The position numbers and the translations under genes are program-made. From Amaranthus tricolor (Eukaryota > Streptophyta > Magnoliopsida > Caryophyllales > Amaranthaceae): DNA of 64,000 nt. Within the stretch, counting starts at the first letter, position 1; the number at the start of each line of letters is the position of its first letter. The notes beneath the pieces were generated by a model. It ran no database searches, was not told the DNA's origin, and worked only from the letters and a program-made list of their open reading frames with translations. Shown piece after piece: positions 63,794 to 64,000 of this stretch. The DNA lies in NCBI RefSeq assembly GCF_026212465.1, contig NC_080061.1:22954787-23018786 (forward strand), given 5' to 3'.

Positions 63794-64000
63794 TTTTTAG
63801 CACTTTCTCGCATAAAGTTATTCAAAATTGGTTTGTTTTGCACGAAACATGCCACCCAAGGCTATTTTGTTTATATTATTGTGTTAAAATGGTTACACTC
63901 GAAAACAATAGTCAGGTACTTGAAATTACATGCAAAGTTGCGTTTTTAATGATTTTTATATTTTTTTGGCACTTTCGCACATAAAGTGGTTCAAACATGG
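58280..64000. repeat. Tandem 8-monomer higher-order repeats (~1.37 kb each), running off the window
   Basis: The same landmark at about 58280, 59643, 61013, 62384 and 63748, spacings 1363, 1370, 1371 and 1364 bp, so four full units and the start of a fifth. Eight monomer anchors per unit. Relative to the 13-mer, monomers 3-7 are absent: monomer 2 is followed directly by the monomer-8 type (CTCAAAAACCATAGTCGTG). The first monomer carries a T-run of 24-29 in three units. Confidence 0.93.

Noticed and set aside
35791..63984. Recurring open frames with identical peptides (MHETWHPTIFSFYY..., MLSFYFIVFF...)
   Set aside because: Identity comes from the higher-order DNA repeat. Long Phe runs reflect T-runs; there is no sign of selection on protein.
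1..64000. CENP-B box, telomere repeat, CRISPR array, tRNA or rRNA gene
   Set aside because: None was seen by eye. The regular satellite spacing is not CRISPR-like because units are tandem with no unique spacers.

Overview
This window is repeat DNA from a flowering plant nuclear genome, probably a dicot, though I cannot name the species. About 47 kb is an AT-rich tandem satellite with a ~170 bp monomer, in the nucleosome-sized range typical of plant centromeric and pericentromeric satellites. The other ~17.5 kb is one LTR retrotransposon inserted into the satellite, with a second retrotransposon nested inside it. I see no ordinary cellular genes, tRNAs, rRNAs or CRISPR arrays.

Layout. 1-16967: diverged satellite whose A-type and B-type monomers alternate (dimer ~340 bp). 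16968-34428: a Ty3/Gypsy element, Tat-like by its Gag, with LTRs of 649 and 653 bp and a perfect 5-bp target duplication (CATAC). It carries one Gag-protease ORF, no reverse transcriptase or integrase, and a long 3' noncoding region full of a degenerate repeat with core ATAAGTCGGAC. 19646-30248: a Ty1/Copia element of Sirevirus (SIRE/Maximus) type, inserted antisense into the protease domain of the Gypsy ORF, with target duplication GGAAC. In its own direction (minus strand) it reads 5' LTR, tRNA-iMet primer site, Gag, protease, integrase, reverse transcriptase, RNase H, an extra ORF, polypurine tracts, 3' LTR. Its pol is broken by stops and homopolymer frameshifts. 34429 to ~42290: more diverged satellite, with many truncated or chimeric monomers. 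42291-64000: the same satellite organised as higher-order repeats (HORs): one diverged 8-monomer unit, seven nearly identical 13-monomer units (~2093 or 2114 bp), then four complete 8-monomer units (~1363-1371 bp) and the start of a fifth.

History read from the sequence: old monomeric satellite, then Gypsy insertion, then Copia insertion into it. The Copia LTR pair differs less than the Gypsy LTR pair, which fits that order. The HOR array on the right was homogenised recently, since neighbouring units differ at only a handful of sites per 2.1 kb. The 13-mer is best read as an 8-mer joined to a 5-monomer deletion derivative of the same 8-mer. A young homogenised array beside older, retroelement-bearing satellite resembles the layered structure known for centromeres. 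That this is a functional centromere is inference only.

The many 60-130 residue open frames in the satellite are by-products of the repeat and are not annotated as genes.
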